From an uncultured Gammaproteobacteria bacterium (GTDB lineage Bacteria; Pseudomonadota; Gammaproteobacteria; GCA-002705445; GCA-002716945), in contig CACEHM010000003.1 of the NCBI GenBank assembly GCA_902559355.1, forward strand, positions 124,001 to 188,000: 64,000 bases of DNA, in the 5' to 3' direction. Within the stretch, counting starts at the first letter, position 1; each line of letters starts with the position of its first letter. Below, piece by piece: positions 37,392 to 46,333 of the stretch. A program made the translations under genes and the position numbers. A model generated the notes under the pieces. It was not told where the DNA came from. It searched no databases and saw only the letters and a list, made by a program, of their open reading frames with translations.

Positions 37392-37991
37392 TTATTCAAT
37401 AAGCGTTACTTCATTTATTATAATGTTTTCAATCGGAACATCAGAATGACCAGCATTATTTCCAGTAGATACAGCACCAATTTGTTCGACTATTTCTATA
37501 CCATCTGTAACTTGACCAAAAACACAATATCCATAACCATCAGCAGAGTTAGCCTTATCAAGAAATTCATTATCTCTTAAATTAATGAAAAACTGTGACG
37601 TTGCAGAGTTGGGGCTGCTTGTTCTTGCCATAGCGATTGTTCCTTTTTTATTACTAATATTATTACTAGATTCATTAATAACAGGATCAAAAGTATCAAT
37701 CTGTGACATATCTTGTAAATGACCACCGCCCTGAATCATAAAATTTGGTATTACCCTATGAAATATCGTTCCATTTAGTTTTCCTTCATTTGTATATTTT
37801 AAAAAATTAGCTACTGTTTCTGGGGCTTTATCTTGAAATAACTCTAGAGTTATATCACCCATATTTGTTGAAAGCTTGATCAATTTCGTCTCCTGTGTTT
37901 TTTGATTATCATGTATAATGTCACTACATGAAGATATACTGAAAAATACTAGAAAATAAAGTAGGTATTTATATTTTATTTTCTTCAACAT
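37392..37991 (-). CDS. Cyclophilin-type peptidyl-prolyl isomerase, probable lipoprotein
   Basis: A 199-residue cyclophilin. The catalytic region has FHRVIPNFMIQGG, an ARTSSPNSATSQFFINL block and the GYCVFGQVTDGIEIVEQI motif. The first 21 residues are a hydrophobic signal ending in the lipobox I-S-S-C with C22, so the mature protein is probably lipid-anchored in the periplasm, unlike the soluble E. coli PpiA and PpiB. It is in the ppiB position, divergent from cysS with a 20-base spacer and cotranscribed with lpxH. Confidence 0.92.
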   Translation of the reverse strand: MLKKIKYKYLLYFLVFFSISSCSDIIHDNQKTQETKLIKLSTNMGDITLELFQDKAPETVANFLKYTNEGKLNGTIFHRVIPNFMIQGGGHLQDMSQIDTFDPVINESSNNISNKKGTIAMARTSSPNSATSQFFINLRDNEFLDKANSADGYGYCVFGQVTDGIEIVEQIGAVSTGNNAGHSDVPIENIIINEVTLIE

Positions 37992-38011
37992 TTAGGTTAA
38001 TAATACATTAA

Positions 38012-39343
38012 ATGAATTTACACATCTATAACACTCTAACCAATAAAAAAGAACAATTCCTGCCTCATACGGAAAATAAAGTAAGTATGTATGTTTGTGG
38101 ACCAACGGTATATAGCGCCCCACATATCGGCAATGCTAGAGCCGCTTTGGTGGGTGATTTATTTTACCGTTTACTTCAAAAGCTATATGAAGAGGTTATA
38201 TATATAAGAAATCTTACAGATGTTGATGACAAGATAATCCTGGAATCTGAAAAAACTGGCGTACCTATTAATATAATTACTCAAGATGTTACGAAGATGT
38301 ATCAAAATGAGATGTCAAAACTCAATATGCTCGAACCAACATTCGAACCCAAAGTTACTGACAATATAAATAATATAATTTCAACAATTGAGAAAATACT
38401 TAATAATAAATCAGCATATATATCTGAAAATCATGTAGTTTTCGATATGGATTCGTTCAAAGATTATGGTTCCCTCTCTAAAAAAGTATCTGATGATCTC
38501 ATTGATGGAGCAAGAGTAAAGCCAGAAACTTATAAGAAAAATCCAAAAGATTTTGTTCTTTGGAAACCATCTGTGAATCAAAATTGTGGTTGGGATAGTC
38601 CATGGGGTTATGGAAGACCTGGTTGGCATATAGAATGCACAAGCATGATAAAAAGTATTATCGGAAATGAGCAAACACTTGATATTCATGGAGGTGGGAA
38701 TGATTTAATATTTCCTCATCACGAAAATGAAATTGCACAGGGTACGTCATGTGCATCAGCAAAATATTGTAATTACTGGTTTCATAATGGAATTGTCCTG
38801 GTAGATAAGAAAAAAATGTCTAAATCACTTGGCAATGTGATTTTGGTTTCAGACATTATTAACGCAACAAACCCTATAGTCATAAGATTAGCATTAATGA
38901 GCTCTCATTATAGACAGCCTCTTAACTGGACTAATGATACAGTTAATAATGCAAAAAATATCTATGAAAAGATAGTCACATCACTTGATGCCGATTCTTC
39001 CGATGTTAGAGAAGATGATAACGATTTTCTAGAATTACTATGTGATGACTTAAATACTCCTAATGCAATACAATATCTCGTAAAACAAGCTAAAGATTCC
39101 AAAAATAATAAAAATCTTCTCCCAAAGCTTAGGTACAACTGTGATTTGATCGGTCTTAAAAGGAATTCTTATAAAATAAGTGTCGAACTCAAAAATAAGG
39201 TTGAACACTTAATTTCTCAACGAGAAACTGCCAGACAAAATAAAGATTATGCATCTGCAGATCAAATCAGAAACATGCTTGCATCGATGAATGTAGATCT
39301 TAAGGATGGTCCATCTGGTGTAACATGGAAAATTAAAGATTAG
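38012..39343 (+). CDS. cysS: Cysteinyl-tRNA synthetase
   Basis: A 443-residue class I synthetase that charges tRNA-Cys. Zinc and active-site motifs include YVCGPTVYSAPHIGNARAAL (residues about 27-46, with the HIGH motif), GRPGWHIECTSM, GGGNDLIFPHHENEIAQ and the KKMSKSLGNV loop near residue 268. Slightly shorter than E. coli CysS (461). The ATG lies 20 bases from the divergent cyclophilin start, so both promoters must overlap each other or the coding regions. A tRNA cluster follows. Confidence 0.97.
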   Translation: MNLHIYNTLTNKKEQFLPHTENKVSMYVCGPTVYSAPHIGNARAALVGDLFYRLLQKLYEEVIYIRNLTDVDDKIILESEKTGVPINIITQDVTKMYQNEMSKLNMLEPTFEPKVTDNINNIISTIEKILNNKSAYISENHVVFDMDSFKDYGSLSKKVSDDLIDGARVKPETYKKNPKDFVLWKPSVNQNCGWDSPWGYGRPGWHIECTSMIKSIIGNEQTLDIHGGGNDLIFPHHENEIAQGTSCASAKYCNYWFHNGIVLVDKKKMSKSLGNVILVSDIINATNPIVIRLALMSSHYRQPLNWTNDTVNNAKNIYEKIVTSLDADSSDVREDDNDFLELLCDDLNTPNAIQYLVKQAKDSKNNKNLLPKLRYNCDLIGLKRNSYKISVELKNKVEHLISQRETARQNKDYASADQIRNMLASMNVDLKDGPSGVTWKIKD

Positions 39344-39370
39344 AAATATTTAATAAATTCAAAGTATAGG

Positions 39371-39376
39371 TATAAT
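39371..39376 (+). promoter_or_regulatory. Candidate -10 box of the Pro-Arg-His-Leu tRNA cluster
   Basis: A perfect TATAAT ends 10 bases before the first tRNA, which places the start point about at 39383, just ahead of the mature 5' end. The -35 region is A/T-rich with no clear TTGACA match. Position relative to the tRNA makes it more convincing than a chance hit. Confidence 0.45.
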
Positions 39377-39386
39377 AATCACACCA

Positions 39387-39460
39387 CGGGGTGTAGCGCA
39401 GCTTGGTAGCGCGGCTGGTTTGGGACCAGTAGGTCGTAGGTTCGAATCCTATCACCCCGA
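39387..39460 (+). tRNA. tRNA-Pro (anticodon UGG)
   Basis: The acceptor stem CGGGGTG pairs with CACCCCG, the anticodon stem GCTGG/CCAGT encloses TTTGGGA (anticodon TGG), and the T arm is GTAGG-TTCGAAT-CCTAT. The discriminator is A (39460), and CCA is not encoded. It is the first of four closely spaced tRNA genes between cysS and an unknown gene. Confidence 0.95.
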
Positions 39461-39465
39461 AATAT

Positions 39466-39540
39466 GCGCCTGTAGCTCAGTTGGATTAGAGTATATCGCT
39501 ACGAACGATAGGGTCGGAGGTTCGAGTCCTTCCAGGCGCG
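39466..39540 (+). tRNA. tRNA-Arg (anticodon ACG)
   Basis: The acceptor stem GCGCCTG pairs with CAGGCGC, and the anticodon loop CTACGAA holds ACG, which is normally deaminated to ICG by TadA to read CGU/CGC/CGA. The T arm is GGAGG-TTCGAGT-CCTTC with one G-T pair. The discriminator is G, and CCA is not encoded. It lies five bases after tRNA-Pro. Confidence 0.95.
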
Positions 39541-39561
39541 TATGTTATAATTACTTAACAT

Positions 39562-39634
39562 GGTGGGTGTAGCTCAGTGGTAGAGCCCTGGTTTGTGGTA
39601 CCGGTTGTCGTGGGTTCGAATCCCATCATCCACC
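39562..39634 (+). tRNA. tRNA-His (anticodon GUG)
   Basis: The gene includes the His-specific extra G(-1) at 39562 opposite C73 at 39634. The acceptor stem GTGGGTG pairs with CATCCAC (one G-T), the anticodon loop TTGTGGT holds GTG, and the T arm is GTGGG-TTCGAAT-CCCAT. The following bases are CAG, so CCA is not fully encoded. A TATAAT at 39546-39551 just upstream could be a secondary promoter. Confidence 0.95.
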
Positions 39635-39643
39635 CAGAATTTT

Positions 39644-39724
<81 letters not shown>

Positions 39725-39738
39725 AATAAAATAATACT

Positions 39739-40143
39739 ATGGCAAAGATATATCATAAAGAATTTAAAAAAAAATTAGATGAAAAAAATAAGATTGTTTG
39801 GACTAATGAGCCCAAACATGAAAATAAATTCAAGACTAATTTAAAAGAAAAAAGAGTTTTCTTCAGAGATACTTTAGAAACAGTCAGTGAAAATTCTGTA
39901 ATCAAGAAATGCGATAGGTCTTATGATATCTGTGCAATAAAATATGGTCCAAAAAACTCAGAATTTGAAAATACACTTGTGCTTCAAGATTTTTCCAAAG
40001 ATGAGGGAGATATTATAATCACATGGGAATATCTTTTGTACAATAGAATAAATGATGAATATGATGATTCTAAATTCTTTACAAATTCAGAAAAAGCTTT
40101 TACATATTTTATTGATAAAACATTTGATATGATTAATAATTGA
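39739..40143 (+). CDS. Hypothetical protein, unrecognised family
   Basis: A 134-residue soluble protein that I cannot place. The N-terminal 50 residues are very basic (KEFKKKLDEKNK, FKTNLKEKR), the middle contains two cysteines (KKCDRSYDICAIKYGPK), and the C-terminal half is acidic and aromatic (IIITWEYLLYNRINDEYDDSKFF), ending in a helix. No signal or membrane segment. It starts 14 bases after tRNA-Leu and ends six bases before tig, so it may be read through from the tRNA operon and cotranscribed with tig. The weak purine-rich leader is no strong Shine-Dalgarno. Confidence 0.72.
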   Translation: MAKIYHKEFKKKLDEKNKIVWTNEPKHENKFKTNLKEKRVFFRDTLETVSENSVIKKCDRSYDICAIKYGPKNSEFENTLVLQDFSKDEGDIIITWEYLLYNRINDEYDDSKFFTNSEKAFTYFIDKTFDMINN

Positions 40144-40149
40144 GCACCA

Positions 40150-41454
40150 ATGGCTAATCAGAAGATAATAAATGATAGTGATACTGAACTTAAAATTTCG
40201 GTAGTAATTGCTAACGAAGAATATCAAAAACAATATAATAGTGAATTATCTATTATTGCTAAAACGGCAAAGTTTGATGGTTTTAGACAAGGAAAAGTTC
40301 CACCTTCTGTTATTAAAAAAAAGTTTGATGCTCAATGTCATCAAAAAAGCATTAGTAATCTAATAGAGTTCTATACACAAAAAATTAATTTAGAAAAGAA
40401 GCTTGATCTTATTGACTCACCATCTGTTAAACTTATTGATGCGCCCACAAGCGAAAAAGATTTATCTTTTGAGGTTACGTTTAATAAGATGCCAGAGGTG
40501 GAGTTAGGTAATCTCAAAGATATAAAACTTAGCATACCAGAAGTTAATATAACAGATAAAGATATTGACATTGTAATTACAAATATACAAAAACAAAATA
40601 CTGTCTGGACAGATTCTCCTGACAAGTCAAAGAGCGGTAATAAGATTGTGGTTGACTATCTAGGCAGAATTGACGGAAAGGAATTCAAAAATAATAAACA
40701 AGAAGATTTTTCATTTATCATAGATGATATTGTGAAAGGCGATCCAGCTACGGTTGCGCTATTTCGAGAGTTTTCAAAGGAATGTTTAGAAAAAAATATT
40801 AATGATCAAGTTGTTGTAACAAACAATATGCCTAAAGATTTTCCGGACAAAGAATTGGCAGGAAAGTTGGTAAAATACGATGTAAAAATTAAAAAAATAT
40901 CTTCCGGATCACTTCCTGAACTAAATAAAGACTTCTTTGCGCTTCTAGGTATTGTCACCGATAATGTCGATGAGTTTAAAAGAAATGTAAAAAATCATAT
41001 GGAGTTTGAACTTAGAGATAAAATGGTTTCTAAAAAATATGGACTTGTAAACGAGAAACTTGTTGACTTCTTTGATTTTGTTCCACCTGAGAGCATGGTC
41101 AATAAACATCAGCAAGAGCTTGAGAATCAATATGCGTCATTAAAGAAATCAGATGAAAATATTGATGATAAAATTAAAGAGATAGCTATAAAGAGGGTCA
41201 AACTAAATATCATATATATTAAACTAGCTAAAGAAGTCAATACTATTATTTCTGATCAAGAGGCTATTGATTTTAGCAATGAGCAGTCTCCATCTTTCAG
41301 ACAGTTTTTCAGTGAAAAACTTAAAAAAGATAAAACGTCTGCACTAATGGATATAAAGAATAAAATAGTAGAAAATGCTATTGTAGAACATGTGATTAAT
41401 ATCGCGACAGTGACACCAATTAAAAAGACATTTGCAGAGGCTATGGATGAATAA
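40150..41454 (+). CDS. tig: Trigger factor
   Basis: A 434-residue ribosome-bound chaperone and prolyl isomerase. The N-terminal ribosome-binding domain has the [18 protein letters not shown] signature at about residues 41-58 (GFRxGKxP motif). The FKBP domain is around 155-240 ([13 protein letters not shown]), and a long helical C-terminal arm domain follows. Length matches E. coli (432). It begins the conserved tig-clpP-clpX-lon-hupB-ppiD series; its last eight bases overlap clpP. Confidence 0.96.
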   Translation: MANQKIINDSDTELKISVVIANEEYQKQYNSELSIIAKTAKFDGFRQGKVPPSVIKKKFDAQCHQKSISNLIEFYTQKINLEKKLDLIDSPSVKLIDAPTSEKDLSFEVTFNKMPEVELGNLKDIKLSIPEVNITDKDIDIVITNIQKQNTVWTDSPDKSKSGNKIVVDYLGRIDGKEFKNNKQEDFSFIIDDIVKGDPATVALFREFSKECLEKNINDQVVVTNNMPKDFPDKELAGKLVKYDVKIKKISSGSLPELNKDFFALLGIVTDNVDEFKRNVKNHMEFELRDKMVSKKYGLVNEKLVDFFDFVPPESMVNKHQQELENQYASLKKSDENIDDKIKEIAIKRVKLNIIYIKLAKEVNTIISDQEAIDFSNEQSPSFRQFFSEKLKKDKTSALMDIKNKIVENAIVEHVINIATVTPIKKTFAEAMDE

Positions 41455-42046
41455 TATAAATAATAATTTAGTACCGATGGTGGTAGAATCAACCTCTAGA
41501 GGCGAGAGAGCATTTGACATATATTCAAGACTTCTTAAAGAAAGAATTATTTTCTTAACTGGACCCATCGATGACAACTTATCTAATTTAATAGTTGCTC
41601 AGCTCTTATTTTTAGAGTCTGAAGATCCTAAAGCTGATATATCTCTTTATATCAATTCACCAGGAGGTAGTGTCACAGCTGGTTTATCCATATTAGACAC
41701 TATGAATTTTATCAAGCCTGCTGTAAGTACACTCTGTGTTGGACAGGCAGCTAGTATGGGTGCAGTCCTGTTATCTGGAGGAGATAAAAAAAAGAGATTT
41801 TGTCTATCGAACTCAAGAGTTATGATTCATCAACCTTTAGGCTCATTTCAAGGACAAGCAACAGATTTTGATATTCAGGCAAAAGAAATACTAAGCATAA
41901 GAAAAAGACTTAATCAAATTTTATCAAATTCAACTGGACAAACTATCAAAAAAATAGAATCTGATACTGAAAGAGACAATTTTATGAGTCCAGAAGAAGC
42001 TAAGAAATATGGCTTAATTGACGATATTCTTCAAACAAGAAAATAA
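41447..42046 (+). CDS. clpP: ATP-dependent Clp protease proteolytic subunit
   Basis: A 199-residue serine protease that forms the 14-mer chamber used with ClpX. The triad is S103 ([11 protein letters not shown]), H128 (VMIHQPLG) and D177 (ERDNFM), equivalent to S111, H136 and D185 of the E. coli precursor. I chose the ATG at 41447 inside the tig end; an upstream TTG at 41432 would add five residues. Length is typical. clpX follows after 61 bases. Confidence 0.97.
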   Translation: MNNINNNLVPMVVESTSRGERAFDIYSRLLKERIIFLTGPIDDNLSNLIVAQLLFLESEDPKADISLYINSPGGSVTAGLSILDTMNFIKPAVSTLCVGQAASMGAVLLSGGDKKKRFCLSNSRVMIHQPLGSFQGQATDFDIQAKEILSIRKRLNQILSNSTGQTIKKIESDTERDNFMSPEEAKKYGLIDDILQTRK

Positions 42047-42107
42047 TCACTGTCTTCTATAATTTGATTTCATCAAGTTTCATTGTATACTGAATTGAGG
42101 TATTGAT

Positions 42108-43376
42108 ATGGAAGATAATACAAAAAATTCATCTAAACTTTTACACTGTTCGTTCTGTGGAAAAAATCAGAATGAAGTTGCAAAGCTGATTGCCGGACCA
42201 TCTGTTTTTATTTGTGATGAGTGCGTAGACTTATGTAATGAAATCATTAGTGATGAGCTTGAGGAGAAATCATCAAAATCAAAGGAAAAACTTCCAAAAC
42301 CTCACGAAATTAATTCTATCCTTGATGATTATGTAATAGGTCAGCCACATGCAAAAAAAGTGTTATCTGTTGCTGTTTACAATCATTATAAAAAACTAAA
42401 TATATCGCCAAAGAAAAATGATGTTGAACTTAACAAAAGTAATATTTTACTAATTGGTCCAACTGGGTCTGGCAAAACGCTTCTAGCAGAGACATTAGCC
42501 AAATTACTCAATGTTCCGTTTACTATTGCGGATGCTACTACACTAACTGAAGCAGGATATGTTGGCGAAGATGTAGAAAACATAATTCAAAAACTTCTTC
42601 AAAAATGTGATTATGATGTAGAAAAGGCACAGACAGGAATAGTATACATTGACGAGATTGATAAAATTTCAAGAAAATCGGACAACCCTTCTATAACTAG
42701 AGATGTATCAGGTGAAGGTGTTCAGCAGGCGTTACTAAAATTGATCGAGGGAACTATAGCATCAGTGCCTCCACAGGGCGGCAGGAAACATCCTCAGCAA
42801 GAGTTTTTGCAAGTTGATACTTCGAATATGTTGTTTATAGTAGGTGGTGCATTTTCAGGTATAGACAAGATTATTAATCAAAGAAAGAATAACTCTGGTA
42901 TTGGATTTTCAGCTAAAGTGAAAGATATTAATATCGAAAAAACATTTGCTGAATCCATTGAAAGCATTGGACCAGAAGATTTAATAAAATTTGGGTTAAT
43001 ACCTGAATTTGTTGGCAGACTTCCTGTTATTGCAACCTTAGATGAGTTGGATGAAAAGTCTCTTATCAGAATATTAACCGAACCAAAAAATGCACTTGTT
43101 AATCAATACAGAAAACTTTTTGATATGGAAGGTTGTGATTTAGAGTTCAGAGAGGATGCTTTATTAGCTATTTCTAAAAAAGCTATGAAAAGGAAAACTG
43201 GCGCAAGAGGTCTTAGAACTCTTATCGAAAGTATACTTTTGAATACAATGTATGACCTTCCGTCGCAAGAAGATGTAAGCAAAGTCGTCATAGACAAGAA
43301 TGTCGTAGACTCAGATACAGAACCACTTATGATTTACAAATCAAAAACTACTAAAAAGGAAATAAATAAATCTTGA
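42108..43376 (+). CDS. clpX: ATP-dependent Clp protease ATP-binding subunit ClpX
   Basis: A 422-residue AAA+ unfoldase. The N-terminal zinc-binding domain has C14-x2-C17 and C36-x2-C39. Walker A is [12 protein letters not shown] near residue 117, Walker B is [11 protein letters not shown], and the ClpP-contacting loop reads [10 protein letters not shown] (IGF). The sensor-2 region [14 protein letters not shown] is present. Length equals E. coli ClpX (424). A GAGG Shine-Dalgarno precedes the ATG. A TTGATT/TATACT pair just upstream resembles a promoter but would remove the Shine-Dalgarno, so I do not list it. Confidence 0.97.
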   Translation: MEDNTKNSSKLLHCSFCGKNQNEVAKLIAGPSVFICDECVDLCNEIISDELEEKSSKSKEKLPKPHEINSILDDYVIGQPHAKKVLSVAVYNHYKKLNISPKKNDVELNKSNILLIGPTGSGKTLLAETLAKLLNVPFTIADATTLTEAGYVGEDVENIIQKLLQKCDYDVEKAQTGIVYIDEIDKISRKSDNPSITRDVSGEGVQQALLKLIEGTIASVPPQGGRKHPQQEFLQVDTSNMLFIVGGAFSGIDKIINQRKNNSGIGFSAKVKDINIEKTFAESIESIGPEDLIKFGLIPEFVGRLPVIATLDELDEKSLIRILTEPKNALVNQYRKLFDMEGCDLEFREDALLAISKKAMKRKTGARGLRTLIESILLNTMYDLPSQEDVSKVVIDKNVVDSDTEPLMIYKSKTTKKEINKS

Positions 43377-43395
43377 TTTTTTGTATTTTGCCCAT
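43372..43395 (+). promoter_or_regulatory. Possible heat-shock (sigma-32-like) promoter of lon
   Basis: CTTGATT at 43372-43378 (consensus CTTGAAA) and GCCCAT at 43390-43395 (consensus CCCCAT) are spaced by 11-12 bases, close to the sigma-32 layout known from E. coli, where lon is a sigma-32 gene. The first element overlaps the clpX stop. Transcription would start only a few bases before the lon ATG, and no Shine-Dalgarno is visible there, which fits either a leaderless message or a chance match. Confidence 0.4.
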
Positions 43396-43406
43396 AAATT
43401 CATAAT

Positions 43407-45389
43407 ATGAAAAAAGATTATTCAAATCTTCCTCTGTTACCATTAAGAGATGTTGTAATTTATCCAAATATGGTTGTCCCTTTATTTGTAGGGAGAGATC
43501 TTTCTATCAAATCTCTTGATGATTCCATGAATAACCATGACAAAAGTATTGTCTTAGTAACACAAAAAAGTGCTGAAGTAGATGACCCAAGCATCAAAGA
43601 TCTATATTCTATAGGTACTGTTGCGAATATTCTGCAATTACTAAAACTGCCTGATGGAACAATGAAGGTCCTCGTAGAAGGAGTATCCAGAGTAAAAATT
43701 AGCAAAGTAGAGACTGATAATAGACTTTCGTGTACTTACTCTTATGTTAATAGTGAAGAATCAATTAATGAGAATCAGTATGATGCGTTATTTAGAACAT
43801 TGGAGGATACTTTCTCTAATTACGTCAAGTTAAATAAAAAAGTACCACCAGAAGTTATCTCGTCCATAACTGGTATTGATGATTTATCAAAGCTTGCTGA
43901 TAGTATAGCCGCACATATGACATTAAAGTTAGATGAAAAGCAAAAAGTCCTTGAGCTATTAGATGTTAAAAAACGTTGTGAATATTTAATTAAAGCAATG
44001 GAAGGTGAACTTGATATATTGCACGTAGAGAAGAAAATTAGAAGTCGTGTGAAACAACAAATGGAAAAAAGCCAGAGAGAGTACTATCTAAATGAGCAAA
44101 TGAAAGCAATCCAAAAGGAACTTGGTGAAATTGGTGATGAGAGTAATGATTTAGACCAACTACTTAAAAAAATCAATAAACTTAATCTTCCAAACGATGC
44201 AAAAGAAAAAGCTATGTCTGAATTTAACAAACTCAAGATGATGTCACCGATGTCTGCTGAAGCAACTGTGGTTAGAAATTATTTAGATATTATAGTCAGT
44301 CTCCCATGGACACAATCAACAGAAATATCTACAGACTTGAGCAAAGCAAATGATATATTAGAAGATGATCATCATGGTTTAGTCAAAGTTAAAGAGAGGA
44401 TATTAGAGTATTTGGCAGTAACTAAAAGAGTTAACAAAATTAGAGGACCCATATTATGTCTTGTGGGACCACCAGGAGTTGGTAAGACATCTCTTGCTAG
44501 GTCTATTGCAAGAGCCACAACTAGAAAATTTATAAAGATGTCACTTGGTGGAGTTAGAGATGAGGCTGAAATCAGAGGCCACAGAAAAACATATATCGGG
44601 TCAATGCCAGGAAAAATAATACAGAATCTGGCTAAAATCAAAACTAATAACCCGCTCTTTTTACTTGATGAAATAGACAAAATGGCCATGGATTTTAGAG
44701 GCGATCCATCATCAGCTCTCCTTGAAGTTCTTGATCCTGAACAAAATAATGTTTTCAATGATCATTACCTAGAAGTTGATTTTGATTTATCTAACATTAT
44801 GTTTATAGCAACAGCAAACACCACAGATACAATACCTGCGCCATTGTTAGACAGAATGGAAATTATCAGACTTCCTGGTTATACGGAAAATGAAAAGCTA
44901 GAAATAGCAAAAAAATACCTCATACCAAAACAGTACAACTTAAATGGTTTGAAACAAAAAGAATTATCTATACCAGTTCAGACGCTTAGAGACATAATTT
45001 CGTTTTACACAAGAGAAGCTGGAGTAAGAAATCTTGATCGTGAGATCAACAAAATTTGTAGAAAATCGGTTAAAAGTATTTTACTCAACAAAGTAAACAA
45101 TCTAAAAATCTTGCCTACACAAATTGAGGATTATCTTGGAGTCAAAAGGCACACATCAATGATTTGTGATAAAAAGGATATGATAGGCCAAGCAAATGGC
45201 CTAGCATGGACATCTGTTGGAGGAGAAATGTTAAGGGTCGAATGTGTTGCCATGTCTGGTAAAGGTAAAGTGACACAAACAGGTCAACTTGGAGATGTCA
45301 TGCAAGAATCAATCAAAGCCGGAATTACTGTTGTTAAGACACGTTCAAGTTCACTTGGGATAGATATGGAAGATTTTGAAAAAAAATGA
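43407..45389 (+). CDS. lon: Lon protease, N-terminal and ATPase part (split gene)
   Basis: 660 codons covering the LON substrate-binding domain ([23 protein letters not shown]), the coiled middle region, the AAA+ motor (Walker [12 protein letters not shown] near residue 354, Walker [10 protein letters not shown]) and the first part of the protease domain up to [13 protein letters not shown]. The frame then hits TGA at 45387-45389 inside an A8-TGA context. The proteolytic Ser and Lys lie in the other frame downstream. As written this product would be an ATPase without peptidase activity. Removing or skipping one base restores a full Lon of about 798 residues. Interpretations: indel error, recent pseudogene, or recoding. 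Confidence 0.9.
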   Translation: MKKDYSNLPLLPLRDVVIYPNMVVPLFVGRDLSIKSLDDSMNNHDKSIVLVTQKSAEVDDPSIKDLYSIGTVANILQLLKLPDGTMKVLVEGVSRVKISKVETDNRLSCTYSYVNSEESINENQYDALFRTLEDTFSNYVKLNKKVPPEVISSITGIDDLSKLADSIAAHMTLKLDEKQKVLELLDVKKRCEYLIKAMEGELDILHVEKKIRSRVKQQMEKSQREYYLNEQMKAIQKELGEIGDESNDLDQLLKKINKLNLPNDAKEKAMSEFNKLKMMSPMSAEATVVRNYLDIIVSLPWTQSTEISTDLSKANDILEDDHHGLVKVKERILEYLAVTKRVNKIRGPILCLVGPPGVGKTSLARSIARATTRKFIKMSLGGVRDEAEIRGHRKTYIGSMPGKIIQNLAKIKTNNPLFLLDEIDKMAMDFRGDPSSALLEVLDPEQNNVFNDHYLEVDFDLSNIMFIATANTTDTIPAPLLDRMEIIRLPGYTENEKLEIAKKYLIPKQYNLNGLKQKELSIPVQTLRDIISFYTREAGVRNLDREINKICRKSVKSILLNKVNNLKILPTQIEDYLGVKRHTSMICDKKDMIGQANGLAWTSVGGEMLRVECVAMSGKGKVTQTGQLGDVMQESIKAGITVVKTRSSSLGIDMEDFEKK

Positions 45390-45804
45390 TATACATATTC
45401 ACGTCCCAGAAGGTGCAACACCTAAAGATGGACCAAGTGCAGGCATAACTATGGCCCTAGCAGTTGCATCCACACTGTCCTCTGTGCCAATTCGCTCAGA
45501 TATAGCAATGACTGGTGAGATCACACTTCGCGGAGAGGTCCTTGAAATTGGAGGTCTAAAAGAAAAGTTACTGGCTGCACTGAGAGCCGGGATAAAGGAA
45601 GTTATTATCCCTAAAGATAACGAAAAAGACCTTAGAGATATGCCAAAAGTCATAATTGATAAGATTAAAATACATCCTGTTAAATTGGTTGACGAGGTCT
45701 TTACATTAGCTCTAAAAGGCAAGTCCGCCAAACTTAAAAGCAAGAGAAAAAAAACAATCCCTACAAAAAATATAAAAGAAATTATTCCTAAAAATTTGCA
45801 ATAA
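45376..45804 (+). CDS. lon: Lon protease, C-terminal proteolytic part (split gene)
   Basis: The reading frame continues Lon from [28 protein letters not shown]-type sequence through the catalytic serine codon at 45436-45438 and the catalytic lysine codon at 45565-45567 (43 residues later, the same spacing as S679 and K722 in E. coli). The end is basic ([12 protein letters not shown]). A TTG at 45376 overlapping the upstream part is the only formal start and has no Shine-Dalgarno, so independent translation is unlikely. The sequence is well conserved with no stop, which argues against an old pseudogene and for either an indel error or frameshifted expression. Confidence 0.88.
   Translation: MKKNDIHIHVPEGATPKDGPSAGITMALAVASTLSSVPIRSDIAMTGEITLRGEVLEIGGLKEKLLAALRAGIKEVIIPKDNEKDLRDMPKVIIDKIKIHPVKLVDEVFTLALKGKSAKLKSKRKKTIPTKNIKEIIPKNLQ
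45379..45386 (+). other. lon: Frame break in lon at A8-TGA
   Basis: Eight A residues precede TGA. In the upstream frame the codons are GAA AAA AAA TGA; a +1 shift, or an A7 tract, gives a Lon with exactly eight residues between LGI and DIH, the same as in E. coli. A one-base change is therefore the minimal repair. The tract could be an assembly homopolymer error, a real mutation, or a site of RNA polymerase slippage or +1 recoding. Confidence 0.8.
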
Positions 45805-45908
45805 AATCATAAATTTTTTTATACGTAAACTAAATATTTTAATTTTTATATATATTTTTTGATTAAATTATCACCTTTTTAGTTGATATTGTTGTAGAAT
45901 TATCTAAT

Positions 45909-45926
45909 GTTGATTAAGAAATCAAC
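45909..45926 (+). promoter_or_regulatory. Inverted repeat in the lon-hupB spacer
   Basis: The 154-base gap between lon and hupB holds a perfect 7-base inverted repeat, GTTGATT and AATCAAC, with a 4-base loop, 33 bases before the hupB ATG. It lacks a U tract, so it is not a classic terminator; an operator or a 5' leader hairpin is possible. The rest of the gap is extremely A/T-rich, with a TTGATA at 45883 but no matching -10. Confidence 0.35.
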
Positions 45927-45958
45927 TATCTATAACTGTGATATTAAAGAGGTGTTAA

Positions 45959-46231
45959 ATGAATAAAGCAGAATTTATTAGTGCTGTGTCTGAAGCAGCC
46001 GGAAGTAGTAAGTCAGAAGCTACAGCGCACGTAGAAGCAATAATTAATGTAGTAACAAACACACTTAAAGGTGATAATGAAGTTACCCTAGTCGGTTTTG
46101 GAACATTCAAGGCTAAAAAACGAGAAGCAAGAACAGGTAGAAATCCTAGAACAGGTGAATCTATTCAAATTGCTGCTTCAACAGTACCTTCTTTCAAAGC
46201 TGGTAAAGCTTTCAAAGATGCTCTTAATTAG
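45959..46231 (+). CDS. hupB: DNA-binding protein HU
   Basis: A 90-residue histone-like protein that bends DNA as a dimer. MNKAEFISAVSEAAGSSKSEA is the typical start, followed by VTLVGFGTFKAKKREARTGRNPRTGE, which covers the saddle and the flexible arm with its conserved RNPRTGE. It is the usual gene after lon. A strong AGAGG Shine-Dalgarno lies at about 45948-45952. A 9-base inverted repeat overlaps its stop codon and runs into the tRNA-Val gene. Confidence 0.97.
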   Translation: MNKAEFISAVSEAAGSSKSEATAHVEAIINVVTNTLKGDNEVTLVGFGTFKAKKREARTGRNPRTGESIQIAASTVPSFKAGKAFKDALN

Positions 46232-46245
46232 TATTCCTAATTAAG
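46223..46245 (+). repeat. Inverted repeat spanning the hupB stop and the tRNA-Val 5' end
   Basis: CTTAATTAG (46223-46231) and CTAATTAAG (46237-46245) form a perfect 9-base stem with a 5-base loop. The left arm contains the hupB stop codon, and the right arm ends on the first base of tRNA-Val. No U tract follows, so it would not act as a normal terminator. It may stabilise the hupB mRNA end after RNase P cleavage. Confidence 0.5.
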
Positions 46246-46321
46246 GGTGATTAGCTCAGCTGGTTAGAGCACCGCCCTTACAAGGCGGGGGTCGTAAGTT
46301 CGAATCTTACATCACCCACCA
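46245..46321 (+). tRNA. tRNA-Val (anticodon UAC)
   Basis: The acceptor stem GGGTGAT pairs with ATCACCC, the anticodon stem CGCCC/GCGGG-type arm encloses TTACAAG (anticodon TAC), and the T arm is GTAAG-TTCGAAT-CTTAC. The discriminator is A, and CCA is encoded (46319-46321), the only tRNA in this window where it is. It begins 13 bases after the hupB stop and probably shares its transcript. Confidence 0.96.
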
Positions 46322-46333
46322 TTACATTTTTCT

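Noticed and set aside
42064-42091. TTGATT-N16-TATACT promoter-like pair upstream of clpX
   Set aside because: The implied start would fall in the clpX Shine-Dalgarno (GAGG at 42097-42100), leaving no usable leader. clpX is more simply read from the clpP transcript.
44372-44758. A 128-codon open frame antisense to lon
   Set aside because: It lies entirely across the conserved AAA+ motor of Lon and has no recognisable features of its own.
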